Assembly: GCF_000715075.1 (NCBI RefSeq)
Contig: NC_134087.1
Span: 183,861,276-183,925,275, forward strand
Direction: 5' to 3'
From: Nicotiana tabacum
Taxonomy: Eukaryota > Streptophyta > Magnoliopsida > Solanales > Solanaceae
Length of the DNA stretch: 64,000 nucleotides
Shown piece after piece: positions 11,090-22,504 of the stretch (position 1 is the first letter of the stretch; every line of letters begins with the position of its first letter). Below the pieces are notes generated by a model. That model was not told the origin of the DNA. It worked only from the letters and a program-made list of their open reading frames with translations, and did no database searches. Both the position numbers and the translations under genes were made by a program.

Positions 11090-11420
11090 CATTCTTGAAT
11101 TCTTATCGTGTGTCCTTAATTCATCTTAAAAAGAAACTTTTGAAATTCCTTCCACGTGTTCGTATGCGCGCATGAGCTCTTAGTATCAGATGTGCCTCGA
11201 TGGCTTGTGATTCCCCGATCGAGGGGCGAGGTGTTATCTCTGTGAGTTTATGGTGGGCCAGTCTGGAGGACTTGACGTTGGATCTTTGCCTATGGCTGGA
11301 GGCCATCAAGGCACATTTGATACTGAGCACTCATGCGCGCATACGAACGCGTGGAAGGAATTTCAAAAGTTTCTTTTCAAGATGAATCAAGGACGCACGA
11401 TAAGAATTCAAGAATGTGAA
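11089..11420. repeat. Inverted duplication of a gypsy leader, arms ~115 bp
   Basis: About 11089-11207 is the reverse complement of about 11298-11420 with few differences; TTCACATTCTTGAATTC begins the left arm and GAATTCAAGAATGTGAA ends the right arm. The loop is about 90 bp. Both arms include CATGCGCGCATACGAAC and GTGGAAGGAATTTCAAAAG. Confidence 0.93.
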
Positions 11421-11528
11421 GTTTTCCTAAATGTTCTGCAGCCTCTCGAGGATAAATACAGACGTCTCTGTATCGATCCGCGAGACTCTACTAAACCGGC
11501 TCATGACTTACGAGACCAAGTGACCTAG

Positions 11529-11542
11529 GCTCTGATACAAAC
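11529..11542 (-). other. Primer-binding site (initiator tRNA-Met type)
   Basis: The minus strand reads TTTGTATCAGAGCC next to the LTR end, close to the canonical TGGTATCAGAGC (two changes at the 5' side). Confidence 0.75.
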
Positions 11543-12158
11543 TTGTCACGACCCCAATCCCCGGTCGTGATGGCGCCCAACACGATGCTAGGCAAGCCCG
11601 ACCAATTCGTCACTCACAATCCCTTATATAGGATTCATTACCAATTAATAGGATTTAATGCCAAATTAACATGATTATAACTCTGTAGCAATAGATAAAT
11701 AGTACGGAAAATCTATAAAATATCAATATAAATCCCACCGATCTGGTGTCACGATCCAAAAGCCTCTAATACAAGTCTGTGTAGCAAGCTATACATAGAG
11801 TTGTCTAGAATGCGAAAAATACAGGGGATAAGGGGAGAAATCGGGTCCTGCGGACGCCATGCAGCTACCTCGATGACTCCGGAATAAGCTGAACAGCAGC
11901 AGAAGGCTCAAACTATGCCTCCGGGATACCTGGATCTGCACACATGGTGCAGGGAGTAAAGTGAGCACTCCAATTCAGTGAGTAATAGCAATAAATAATG
12001 ACTGACGGAAAGAAAACTCGTAAAACACTATGCAGTTCTATATTCAAACAGTGAGAATATCAAAAACATCAACTGAAAGATTAAGGCAGTTAAAAGTCCT
12101 TTAAGCTAGTATTCATTTCATTTACTCCTCACGATAACCGAATTCATATTTGTACTGC

Positions 12159-12640
12159 TGCGGCGTGCAACCCGATCCATATAGTATACTGCTGCGGCGC
12201 GCAGCCCGATCCATATATATATATATATATAAATATATATGTATATATACTGTTGCGGCATGCAGCCCAATCCAAGAATAGTCGACTGCGCTCACTGGGG
12301 GTGTGCAGACTCCGGAGGGGCTCCTTCAGCCCAAGCGCTATACTACTGCGGCGTGCAGTCCGACCCATATAATATACTACTGCGGCGTGCAGTCCGATCC
12401 ATATAATATACTACTGCGGCGTGCAGTCCGATCCATATAATATACTACTGCGGCGTGCAGTCCGATCCATATAAATATACTACTGCGGCGTGCAGTCTGA
12501 TCCATATAATATACTACTGCGGCGTGCAGTCCGATCCATATAATATACTACTGCGGCGTGCAGTCCGATCCATATAATATACTACTGCGGCGTGCAGTCC
12601 GATCCGCATAAATATATATACTGCTGCGGCGTGCAGCCCG
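12159..12640. repeat. ~34-bp minisatellite in the LTR
   Basis: About twelve copies of TACTGCGGCGTGCAGTCCGA followed by TCCATATAATATAC; outer copies vary and one (12204-12250) has expanded into an AT tract. Confidence 0.93.
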
Positions 12641-13644
12641 ATCCATAGCATATCAAATACCCTCACCATGGGGTTCTCGACCCCTCTCAGTCAATATAGA
12701 CTTGGCCTCTCGGGCACACTAAGATAAGACGGGGTTCTCAACCCACACGTTACTCTTATTAGGATTTAACAATTTCTAAAGCTGGTTCATATTATGTTTA
12801 TCAGTTAAGAACATGACTGAGGGTATGATTTCGACAAGAAAAGTGAGGTCGACCAATACAAATGCCCCCTAAGGGTTCTACAGATCGCACAAGGCCCCAA
12901 ACATGGCAACTAGCCCATAATATAATGATATTAATTAAATCTCAGTTAAAAGTACAGTAGAGTCATCAAACGGGATGGGACGAGTCCAAATCTCCAGTAG
13001 TAACAGACCCCACGCTCATCATATAGTGTGTGTATCATCTCAACATAGCACCACGTTGTGTAAATCCGGGGTTCCAAACTTTCAGAACATCATTTATAAC
13101 CATTACTCACCTCAAGACGGTCAAAGTCTATCTCGCAATGCCCTTGCCTCTCAAATTAGCCTCCTCATGCGACGAATCTGCTCAAAATCACAACGAATAT
13201 GTCGCATTATGCTAAAGAGACAATACCCAATCGAAAACACTCGAAAAATATCAAAATTAATGAATTTGACAAAACCCGAATTCCGGGCCCACGTCTCAAA
13301 ACTTAGAAATTTTTACGTCATCGGGTTTCTTATCTCTCCGCGAGTCTATACATACAAAAATCTCTAAAATCGGACCACAAATGGCCCCTCAAATCCCAAA
13401 TTTAGAATTTCAATTTCAAGCCCTAATTTCTTACAACTTGGCTATATTTTCATGAATTTCAAGGATGATTTCACAATATAATCATGTATTTAGTTCATAG
13501 GACTTACCTCCAATCACTTCCCATCAAAACCCCTTCAATTCCCGTCCAAAAGCTCTCAAGGTTGCTCAAAAATGGTGGAAAAATGGGTTTGGTTCGCGGA
13601 TGAAATGTTTTTAACATTCTGTCCGGGTACTGTGGCTAACCCTA

Positions 13645-13840
13645 TGCGATCGCATCGAACAAAATTTCCAGGCCTCAAAATTACCCTATGCGATCGCAAC
13701 TGGACCTCTGCGATCGCAATGCACCATCCAACAACACCGTGCGATCGCAACACCGGCTATGCGATCGCATAGCACAACCAAACAGCCCCCAAAAATCCTT
13801 CTATGCGATTGCAGCCCTTGCTATGCGATCGCATAGAGCA
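13645..13840. repeat. Cluster of GCGATCGC palindromes
   Basis: Seven copies of (A/T)GCGATCGCA (one as GCGATTGC) occur within ~190 bp, near 13646, 13688, 13712, 13740, 13759, 13803 and 13821; two extend to the 14-bp palindrome TATGCGATCGCATA. They lie about 0.7 kb inside the U3 end of the LTR. Confidence 0.95.
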
Positions 13841-14514
13841 GAATTGCTCTGCACTGACTGCTGCATTTATGCAGCATTTTTCAACTTCAAAAATTCCCGT
13901 TAGCCATCCGAAATCACCCTGAGGCCTCCGGGACCTCAACCAAAAGTGCCAACCCATCCTAAAACATCATTCAAACTTGTTCCAATCATCAAAACACCAT
14001 AAACAACACCAAAACCATCAAATTACAATGGATTCAAGCCTAAATTTCTTAAAAACTTCCGGAATACGCATTTGATCAAAAACTCGACCAAAACACCTCC
14101 GAATGATCTGAAATTTTGCACACACATCCAAAACCACCTAACGAAGCTATTGCAACTCCTGGAATTCCATTCCAACCCCCGTATTAAAATCTCACCTTCC
14201 AATCGGAATTCGCCAAATTACTAACGCCAATTCAAGCCTAATTCTACACCGGACCTCTAAAATTACTTCCGATCATGCTCCTAAGTCACAAATCATCCCC
14301 TGAAGCTAACCAAATCATCGGAATTAAAATCCGAGCCATTTAACATATAAGTCAACATCCGGTTGACTTTTCCAACACAAACCTTCCTTAAAGAGACTAA
14401 GTGTCTCATTTCTTATCAAACCACTCCAATTGAACTCGTCCACATAAGCATAACAAAATAGGTAGTGGGGAAAATGGGGCGGTAACTCACGAGACGATGG
14501 GTCGGATCATCACA

Positions 14515-16164
14515 TTAATAATTCTTATTTTAATCATACAAAATAATTAACTCGTGTTCAATTAAGCACCCAAAATAATTATTTCATATCATATTCTATC
14601 ATACTAAACCGTACAAGCCTAAATTTATATTATAAAAGTACGAAACTTCTACACAAAATGATAATTGATCTTTTATCCGTTAGACAAAGTTACATATTAT
14701 AATTTTTTTGTTTCAATAACTTAAACTTCACTACATGGGCAACATTGAAATTGAAGGGAAATAAATTGAGAAGACATATGACTTAATTTTTTAATTTATA
14801 TTATTTGAATTTTTTTGAAAGAATCGTAATAAAAGTCTAAAGTCTATACCATGTTTATGCTTTCTCGAATGAACTTGAGAATAGCTTTTGAAAAAAAACG
14901 AATCAAAAAATTTCTAAATCTTCAAAGGATATGTGTTTTTACCGAAACTAAAAAGGAAGCAAGATAACTTGTGAAATTGAACAGATAAAATTATAAATTG
15001 AAACATAATTTAAGATGAACATATTAAATAATGATTGAGGACTTTCATGAATAATTCTTTTTCTTTTATTGAGTTAGCTATATAGGATCAATATTCAACA
15101 ATTGTAGAAGCTTACACTTTATTTTATTACTCAAACACAATTGTGTTTTTAAATATGTAAGTTTCTTACGAAAAAATACTTATTGAGATGAGAAACATGC
15201 GCAACGCGCGTACACTAAGACTAGTTATTATAAAAGTGGGAAGCCCTAAACTAAAAAGTTGAATTACTTTAATACCCTTCTAAAATTTAATAATACTCTA
15301 CTTCTATTATTAAAAAAACCCACCCTTACATAATTCTTCACCAACAGACACAACCACTCGATAATTCTCATGAACATTATTTTCTACACTATTTTCTTAC
15401 CCAACAACTAGCATTTCAGAAGTAACCAATTTTTTTTTATTTAAAAAAACCTTCTGTATTGACCACAATCTTCTATGTGTTGTCATGTACCCAAATGAAC
15501 CTTCATGATATGGACGTATAGAAGAATTCTATTTTGATATATAACTTAAAAAGTGTTGTTTTACACAAAGTCCAAGAGATGAATATTACTAAGTGACTCT
15601 CCTATTCTTGTTTTCACTCTGCAATAGAGTCGGTGCAGGAAAACAAAAGCGTCATTTCATGGTTTGCCTGAAGATCATGTCTTTGGATTTCCAAAAGAAG
15701 GAGATTTGGAGTTTTTTCATGATCTGCTTTCCATTTGATTTTAAATTCATGAGATATGGATCAATGCTTCAAGTTTGTTTTCATGTAGCAATGAAAAACT
15801 TTTAATGATTTCCTGAAAAGTGAATCAAAATTATCACACGTTGCAAAGTGATATAACAAGTTAGAAGAAAAAAGGGAAAAAGGTTGTATATTCAAATTTG
15901 TCAGGGGTTATAATAATCAATTTTGAGTCAAAATGCACATAGTGGGCGTCAATGTTCTTTACTTCTCGGAGAAAATGATGGACAAACCATCCTTGTACGC
16001 AAATCTTCCTATTACATAAGCAATTTTGGGATTTATTTTATTGTAGTTCAATAATAAATTTAAACACTCACTACTTCATAGGCATTAACAAAATGTTGAT
16101 CCATTTAGCTAACTTTATGTAACATACAAAAATTAATACTTTACTGGAATATATTTTCTTAACT
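14515..16164. other. No gene seen; AT-rich
   Basis: The frame 15593-15805 has no recognisable motif. The only structure is the Helitron-type end at 15196-15225. Confidence 0.55.
15196..15225 (+). mobile_element. Helitron 3' terminus
   Basis: A short GC-rich hairpin (GCGC-AAC-GCGC at 15199-15209) is followed 11 bp later by CTAG and then T. Helitrons end in CTRR preceded by such a hairpin and insert between A and T. The 5' end was not located. Confidence 0.6.
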
Positions 16165-16173
16165 GCCCTAAGT

Positions 16174-16362
16174 CAGAGGCGGATCCAGGATTTAAAGTTA
16201 ATGGTTCCTACAACGATCTTAACTTAATATACAATAGTTTATGGGTTCACAATATGATATTTATAAATATTTAATGAATTTCTTAGTACATATATAAGGT
16301 ATAAATAAAAGCTACATACTGGGTTCCGATGAACCCGATCCTTGTGCTCTAGATCCGCCCCC
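16174..16362. mobile_element. hAT-type MITE, 189 bp
   Basis: Termini AGAGGCGGATC and (reverse complement of the right end) GGGGGCGGATC form an inverted repeat. The element is flanked by GCCCTAAGT on both sides (16165-16173 and 16363-16371); 8-bp duplications are typical of hAT, and the ninth base may be chance. No coding capacity. Confidence 0.8.
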
Positions 16363-17643
16363 GCCCTAAGTTTAAACTGTGGTCAATCCCTACTTTCAAA
16401 CTTCAAAATTAATGGCAAGCATGAACTATATATATGAAAGATATGGTAGCCTATTTGACTAAAATGATGAAGTTAGAAAAGTATGATATTCGTGGATTCC
16501 ATTTGATAGCATTTTATGTTTCAAAAGGATTCTCTTAGCAGATGACCTGTTTATTAGTTGACAACAATGGGGAAATAAGAGTATGTATTACCTTATCTGT
16601 TATGATGCCAGATTCATTCTTCGTTATAGGTTAGAAGGAATGGTCTAACTTTATTGTTCTATGCATCTTTAAAAAGATAACTAGATACTCCAAACATTTT
16701 GATAAGTTAAATATTGTAGGTGTATGTGATGGTGCTTAGTCCTACTGATTTATTAAATATTGATTCTTAACTCATTTTTCACAATATTAAAATATCCTTA
16801 ACTTTGTGAGTTTTGTATGGAGAAATTTTTTTTAATAAAATATCTTGTGAGAAATATTTATTTTAAAAAATCAAGTAACTGTAAGTGTTGTTTGCAATCT
16901 GATTTTTTACCCTTATATGATATTGTATTTAGACTTGATATAAATAGGAGCGTATTTTAAGGCGAAAAGTGGTAGATAGCGCAACACACAAATATAACGT
17001 GTACTTAGTGAAGAAATAATAGATAAAAGGGAAGATAAAAAATTAATACTCTTTATGGTTTAATGTATGTGTCTTATTTTTTTAAATTTATTTTTCAAAA
17101 AAGCCTCTTTATTTCCTAATTCTTTAGCTCCGAGTCGACATTCTACATGACATATTTAAAATTACACAATTTAAGGGCATTTTGATACATTACGTCCATC
17201 TTTAGTTTAGGACCACAAATTTCAAAAGTGTTCTTTATTTTTTTTTAGCTCCGTGCCCTGTCAAACTAAGACTATAATTAAGTAAAATATTTATTGTTTA
17301 GTATGAGGACTTGGACGATGGATCATTTTGCCGCGAGATGTTTGACATTATTTTTTTAAAAATATTGGCTCCTTTAGTCAACATCTTCTATATGAGTAGG
17401 TTTTACTCGGTGATGGAGTTATTGTTTGGCTTTAAGTTAATCGTCTGTTGCAAAGTTTGGGTGTTTGTGTTTTAAGAAACTTCCAATGCTTGCATTTATC
17501 TAAGTAAATTTTGATTGTTGATCTTCATAGGTGATTTTTTATCGATAAAACTGGTACTTTATTTTTAATGTATAATTATTTACTTAAAATTTTATTTTAA
17601 GAATATTAGTATTATTTTATAAATCGTATTATTACTTGATTCG

Positions 17644-17677
17644 GCATATACGTACAATGCATGTGCTGAAGAACTAG
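17644..17677 (+). mobile_element. Degenerate Helitron 3' terminus
   Basis: GCATATAC and GCATGTGC can pair as an imperfect stem, followed by TGAAGAA and CTAG-T. The hairpin is weaker than at 15196 or 32350, so confidence is lower. Confidence 0.4.
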
Positions 17678-18717
17678 TATAAATATAAAAGAGGGAATGG
17701 AAAAGATGACTTGGCACTCTCTAAAGCCAAGGATCTCATTTATCTTTTTTCTTATTTTTTTGACTTTCTTCCTTTTTTGAGATGTCAAAAATCCTCCATT
17801 TAATATGGTTCATTTCCTCCATCCCTTATTTAACGTTGGAAAAAGAATAAGTCCCGCTCCTATTAACATAGGGACTGGAAGTGGAATGAAAGGTATGATC
17901 CACACATATTCATATGTCTGTTCCATAAAGAAGTTTTGAATTCTTAATTAATTGTTTCCGATTCACCGAATCTTACCTCTTTTGAAAGAAGTCAATAAAA
18001 GGTGTTTTTACACAAAATAATTCCCATATAAATTTATTGTCTATAAGTTACTATAATAATTACTATCATTTAATGTGTGTACTAATTGGAGAATTGAAAA
18101 AATTATCCATCAGTTCTCAAATTTCTTCGTATCTTTTCCTCTCTATCATTAAAGTTGAGATTATTTGTTTGACTATATAAGAATGGACAGCCTTTCGTGC
18201 AGCAACCTGTTAATTATCCTCTTTAGAATGCTTTTGTAATGAATTGTAATAACCACCGATGAGAGGACATTTTGTTTGGTCTTATCTTGATGGCATGAAT
18301 GGAAGAGTGTTGTTGAAAATGAGATCAGTTTTGTCTTCCTTTCTCTTTATAACTTTACAGAATTAGATTAAATTTGTTGACATATCATTAGTTTTTTTCC
18401 TCTTCAATTTATTATTATAGCTTCATCGTGCAAAGTTTTTATTTGATTAGTTCACTTCTTTCTTCTAATTTTTTTTGTTGACGAGGTTAACATCTTGTAT
18501 CTTCAGATCAGGGTGTTTCAAAAAGTGTAAGCAGGAGAAAGAAGTATACCGGCATGCTACTTAAGAAATGTGTGTAAAATTTTTAAGCATATGATTAGTT
18601 TTTAACTTTTTTTGTTGATAAAAGTTCTCGCTTTTTTCTTATTAATCTATTTGTTTTCCTTGCTTATTGTGATTTTTTAGTAATAATTACTTAGGCATCG
18701 TTTAGTTTAGAAGCAAG

Positions 18718-18718
<1 letters not shown>

Positions 18719-18775
<57 letters not shown>
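18719..18775. repeat. (AT)n microsatellite
   Basis: About 28 uninterrupted AT units. Confidence 0.97.
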
Positions 18776-18777
<2 letters not shown>

Positions 18778-20129
18778 TGGTGCATTATCCCAGGATTAGT
18801 AGTACAAGAATTTTTGTAATGCAAGTATTATTGACTCAAAGAATATAATTGAGGAATTAACAATACAAGAGATTATAATATATGAATTGTAATGTAGATA
18901 TTATTTTCTATTGAATATTTAGTTTTTTAATTTGTATTAAAATCATTATACAATATATATCTTAAAATATTTGCTTATTCTTTTAACAAAATAAACTTGT
19001 GGCTACTGCAAGGTTATTTATTTTATTTTATTATTTTAATCCATATTCTTATTTCATATTTTATTAAGTTTTACGAGGAAAAAACTATTGAATCAAATAT
19101 TGTATTAGTATTGAGATAGATATTTTATACAACGTATATCACTGTTGGCTCTATATCTTTACTGCAACTTCTTGAAAACTATCTGAACATGAAGAACTTT
19201 TCCTTCTTTTTACTTTTTACTGTATAATGTCAAATTGTCAAAGAATATATGCTACTACTTTTTGTCTTCTACCCTCTTAAAGTTAACCAATATATAACAA
19301 TGCCTGCTTACAGAATTATCTTTGTATGCACATTTATCAAATTTATTTTCATCTAAACTAAATTTAAAAAGCATGATCATGAATAGTTCTCCCACATTTT
19401 TTATAAAAAAGAGCCTTGGTATATTGTCACGATCCGGATTTCCCATCATCGGGAGTCGTGATAGCGCCTATTAATGAGAGCTAGGCAAGTCAACCCTTAA
19501 CTACCTTTTTCATTAACCAATTACTTTCTTTTTTCCAATTACCAGCGATAACATAAAAACAGCAAAATTAAATAAATAAGCGGAAGTCAACAATTTTTAT
19601 AACTCAAGACTACGTCAATTACAACTTTCAAAACCTCAATACCCAAAATCTGGTGTCACAGTGTCACAGACTGTCTAAGAGTCACTACAAACAAGGCCTG
19701 AAGAAAATACAATAAACTGTTTCTGAACGAAAGAAAATGAAATAGGGAATAGAGATAGAGGGAGACGCTAGGGCCCGCAAACGCCTGTAGGTCTACCTTG
19801 GGTCTCCGGGTGGACTGAAGGAAGCCCTCCAACTACTGTTCGTAAGCTGCTCTGGGATTTACACACAGTGCAGAGTGTAGTATCAGTACAACCGACCCCA
19901 TGTGCTGGTAAGTGTCTAGCCTAACCTCGGCGAAGTAGTGACGAGGCTAGGACCAGACTACCAAATTAACCTGTGCAATTTATTTATATACAACGGAAAG
20001 GAAAATACAGAAGTAACCAGTAAATGTGGGAAGGGAAAACATGCTGTGCTGTGGGGAGGGGGGATAACGGTTCCGAATAGAAAGCATCAAGTAAGGAAAG
20101 TAACAACATAACTAGAATATCATCAAGAA

Positions 20130-20630
20130 TCAGAAATCAACAATTTGCACGGCATCACCCTTCGTGCTTTTACTCTCGTCCTCATTAAATCAATCATATA
20201 ATAACAATGTGCACGGCATCACCCTTCGTGCTTTTACTCTCGTCCTCACCAAACAATATTTTATAACAAAGTGTGCACGGTATTACCCTTCGTGCTTTTA
20301 CTCTCTTTCCTCGCCATATAGTCAATGATAATCGGTATGGAATGGTATATCGTACGACACAACATCACCCTTCGTGCTTTACACTCTTTCCTCACAATAG
20401 CAAACAATGTACGACATCACCCTTCGTGCTTTAACGCTCTTCTTCACCCAAACAACAATCACAAATAAAGGGGAAAGGGAGTAAACAAATAGTAATAGAA
20501 ATTCCGGCAAGGGAACACAATTAAACAGTTAAATCCCGGCAAGGGAACAATATCAATAATATCAACATCCCGGCAAAGGAGATAATCAACAAAGCAACAA
20601 ACATCCCGGCAATGGAGCAATTTAATAACG
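20130..20630. repeat. Two minisatellites in the 3' LTR
   Basis: 20130-20445: about five ~60-bp units with GCACGGCATCACCCTTCGTG then CTTTTACTCTC; the unit itself can fold (GCACG...CGTGC). 20480-20630: about five ~35-bp units with CCCGGCAAGGGAACAA. The same two arrays are at about 28370-28680 and 28725-28860 in the 5' LTR. Confidence 0.9.
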
Positions 20631-21529
20631 CTTTCTCTTTCTTTCACTTTTACTTCTTAACTCACTTTACCACTTGAGCCAACGCTCCAAAGGGTTCAAT
20701 CATTTCCTATACTTTCACACTTGGTAATATAACTCGAACCAATGCTCCTCGAAGTTCAAAGGTCACAATTTCTTTCATAAGCTTTTCACAACATATAGAA
20801 ATCATCACTAAGGCATGAAAGATACAACAAAATCAGGATATTCACAATGTAAAGGCTCATGGTCATGCTAGACACCAACGTATAGATACTCGTCACTATG
20901 CCTATACGTCGTATTCAACAATTATCACATAGCAAATAAGACGCAACTCCTAATCCCTCAAGCTAAGGTTAGACCAAACACTTACCTCAAACTTCCACGA
21001 CCAAGTCAATCCTAAATTACCGCTTTTCCTCTCAAATTCGGCTCCAAATCAATTGTATTTATACATGATGACTTCATAACATCAACAAATGCTAAACAAT
21101 TCGAATCCATTGCCTAATTATAACTTTTCCATCATTCTTTCCAAAAACTCAAAAATCGATCCTGGGCCCGCTTGGTCAAAACACGAGGTTCGGACAAAAA
21201 TCAAATCACTCATTCATCCACGAGCCTGAATATATAATTTGTTTTCAAATCTGACCCCAAAACGAGGTCTAAATCAAGAAAAATCAAAAAGCCCTAACTC
21301 TACCCAAATCCCTAATTTTCTATCCTTAATCACATGTTTTAGGCCTAGAAATTCAATAGATGTTGATGAAAATGGAAGAAAATAAGTTAAAGATTACTAA
21401 CCCAAAAGTTTATGGTGAAAGGATGCTTCAAAAGTCGCCCTAGAACTTTGGAGAAGAAAAAGTTTGTGAAATTTTGGTGAAATCCCGTAATGGGTTATGT
21501 TTTGGGACTTTAACATAACTGGTAAAATC

Positions 21530-21800
21530 CTTCTTCGCATTCGCGATAAGCTCAACGCATTCGCGATGAGTCAGGTCTGAAGACCTTCGCGTTCGCGGCC
21601 AGTGGCCGCGTTCGCGTAGAACAAACTGGTGCCCCCCCCCCCCGCACCCTACGCATTCGCGAGTGGAAGGACGCGTTCGCGAAGGGTCTCCCCCCTGAGC
21701 TTCGCGTTCGCGTCTCATCCTCCGCGTTCGTGAAGAAGCCAAAATGGCACCTGGGATCCTTGCCTTACGCGTTCGCGAAAGGGACCACGCGAAGACGAAG
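21530..21800. repeat. CGCGTTCGCG cluster in the LTR
   Basis: About ten copies of CGC(G/A)TTCGCG(A/G) in ~270 bp of an otherwise AT-rich LTR; matching cluster at 29762-30080 in the 5' LTR, with extra copies there (near 29818-29880). It lies ~0.7 kb inside the U3 end, as does the GCGATCGC cluster of the LTR at 11544-14514. Confidence 0.95.
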
Positions 21801-22504
21801 GATAAAATCCCTGGGCACTAACAGCAGAAAACCTGCAACATTTCTTAAGCCAAAAATCATTCCGAAACACTCCCGAGCCCTCGGGGCTCCTAACCAAACA
21901 CATGCACTAACTCAACAACATCATACGAACTTATCTGTGCGATCAAATAGCCTAAATAACCTCAAAAACAACGAATCAAACCTCAAAACCAAGGATTTTT
22001 TTTCCAAAATTTCATAAAACATCAACTTTAGCAATGTAGGCCCGAATCACGTCAAACGGACTCCGTTTTCAACCCAATTTTGCAAAAATGACTTAAACCA
22101 TATATAAGACCTGTACCAGGCGTTGGAACCAAAATACGGGCCCGATACCAACATGTTCTAATTAAAATTCATTTCAAAATTCCTTAAACATTTTCAAAAA
22201 GCAATTTTACTTAAAATTCATTTCTCGGGCATGGGACCTCAGAATTCAATTTCGGGCATACGCCCACGTCCCATATTTTCCTACGTGTCCGTTTACCCAA
22301 AATATTGACCGAAGTCAAATTTACTCACTTTATAATCAAAACTTAGCATTTTTCACAGACTTTCATATTTAAGCCTTCCGGCCATATATCCGGATTGCGC
22401 ACACAAATCGAGGCGACCCTAAATGAGGTTTTCAAGGCCTCAGAAGCACAGAATGCAATTAAAAACAAGTGATGACCCTTTGGGTCGTCACATTCTCCAC
22501 CTCT

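Larger units (their letters stand above)
11089..14514 (-). mobile_element. Truncated Ty3/gypsy element: one LTR plus leader
   Basis: On the minus strand: 5' LTR (14514-11544), a primer-binding site complementary to initiator tRNA-Met, then leader sequence similar to the leader of the full-length element at 19425-30866 (shared GGATAAATACA(G/A)ACGTCTC and GACTCTACTAA motifs). No gag or pol follows; the leader folds back on itself as an inverted duplication and stops at the AT tract. Confidence 0.85.
11544..14514 (-). repeat. Gypsy 5' LTR, ~2.97 kb
   Basis: The plus strand starts TGTCACGACCCCAATCC and ends GGTCGGATCATCACA, so it has the TG..CA LTR ends and lies against the primer-binding site. 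It contains a 34-bp minisatellite (12159-12640) and a GCGATCGC cluster (13645-13840). Short open frames within it are non-coding. Confidence 0.82.
16372..19419. other. No gene seen; AT-rich with Helitron remnants
   Basis: No open frame with a recognisable motif. Contains a degenerate Helitron-type end (17644-17677) and an AT microsatellite (18719-18775). The sequence just after both CTAG ends (15226 and 17678) is similar (TATTATAAAAGTGGGAA, ATAAATATAAAAGAGGGAA), hinting at tandem Helitron insertion. Confidence 0.5.
19425..22492 (-). repeat. 3' LTR of the gypsy element (3068 bp)
   Basis: Plus strand TGTCACGATCCGG to TTTGGGTCGTCACA. Internal minisatellites at 20130-20445 and 20480-20630, a CGCGTTCGCG cluster at 21530-21800 and a poly-C run near 21633. 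On the element side it abuts a purine tract (minus-strand GAGGTGGAGAA at 22493-22503). It is about 136 bp shorter than the 5' LTR. Confidence 0.95.

Noticed and set aside
12344..12640. CRISPR-like evenly spaced repeats
   Set aside because: The units are adjacent with no unique spacers, and lie inside a plant LTR; it is a minisatellite.
13645..13840. GCGATCGC as a sign of cyanobacterial contamination (HIP1)
   Set aside because: The flanking sequence is a plant gypsy LTR with matching leader and primer site; the octamer is confined to a 190-bp cluster.
21440..22017. Arg-rich open frames in the LTR (for example MASSRTRRMRRER)
   Set aside because: Composition comes from the CGCGTTCGCG cluster and the frame is not shared intact by the other LTR.
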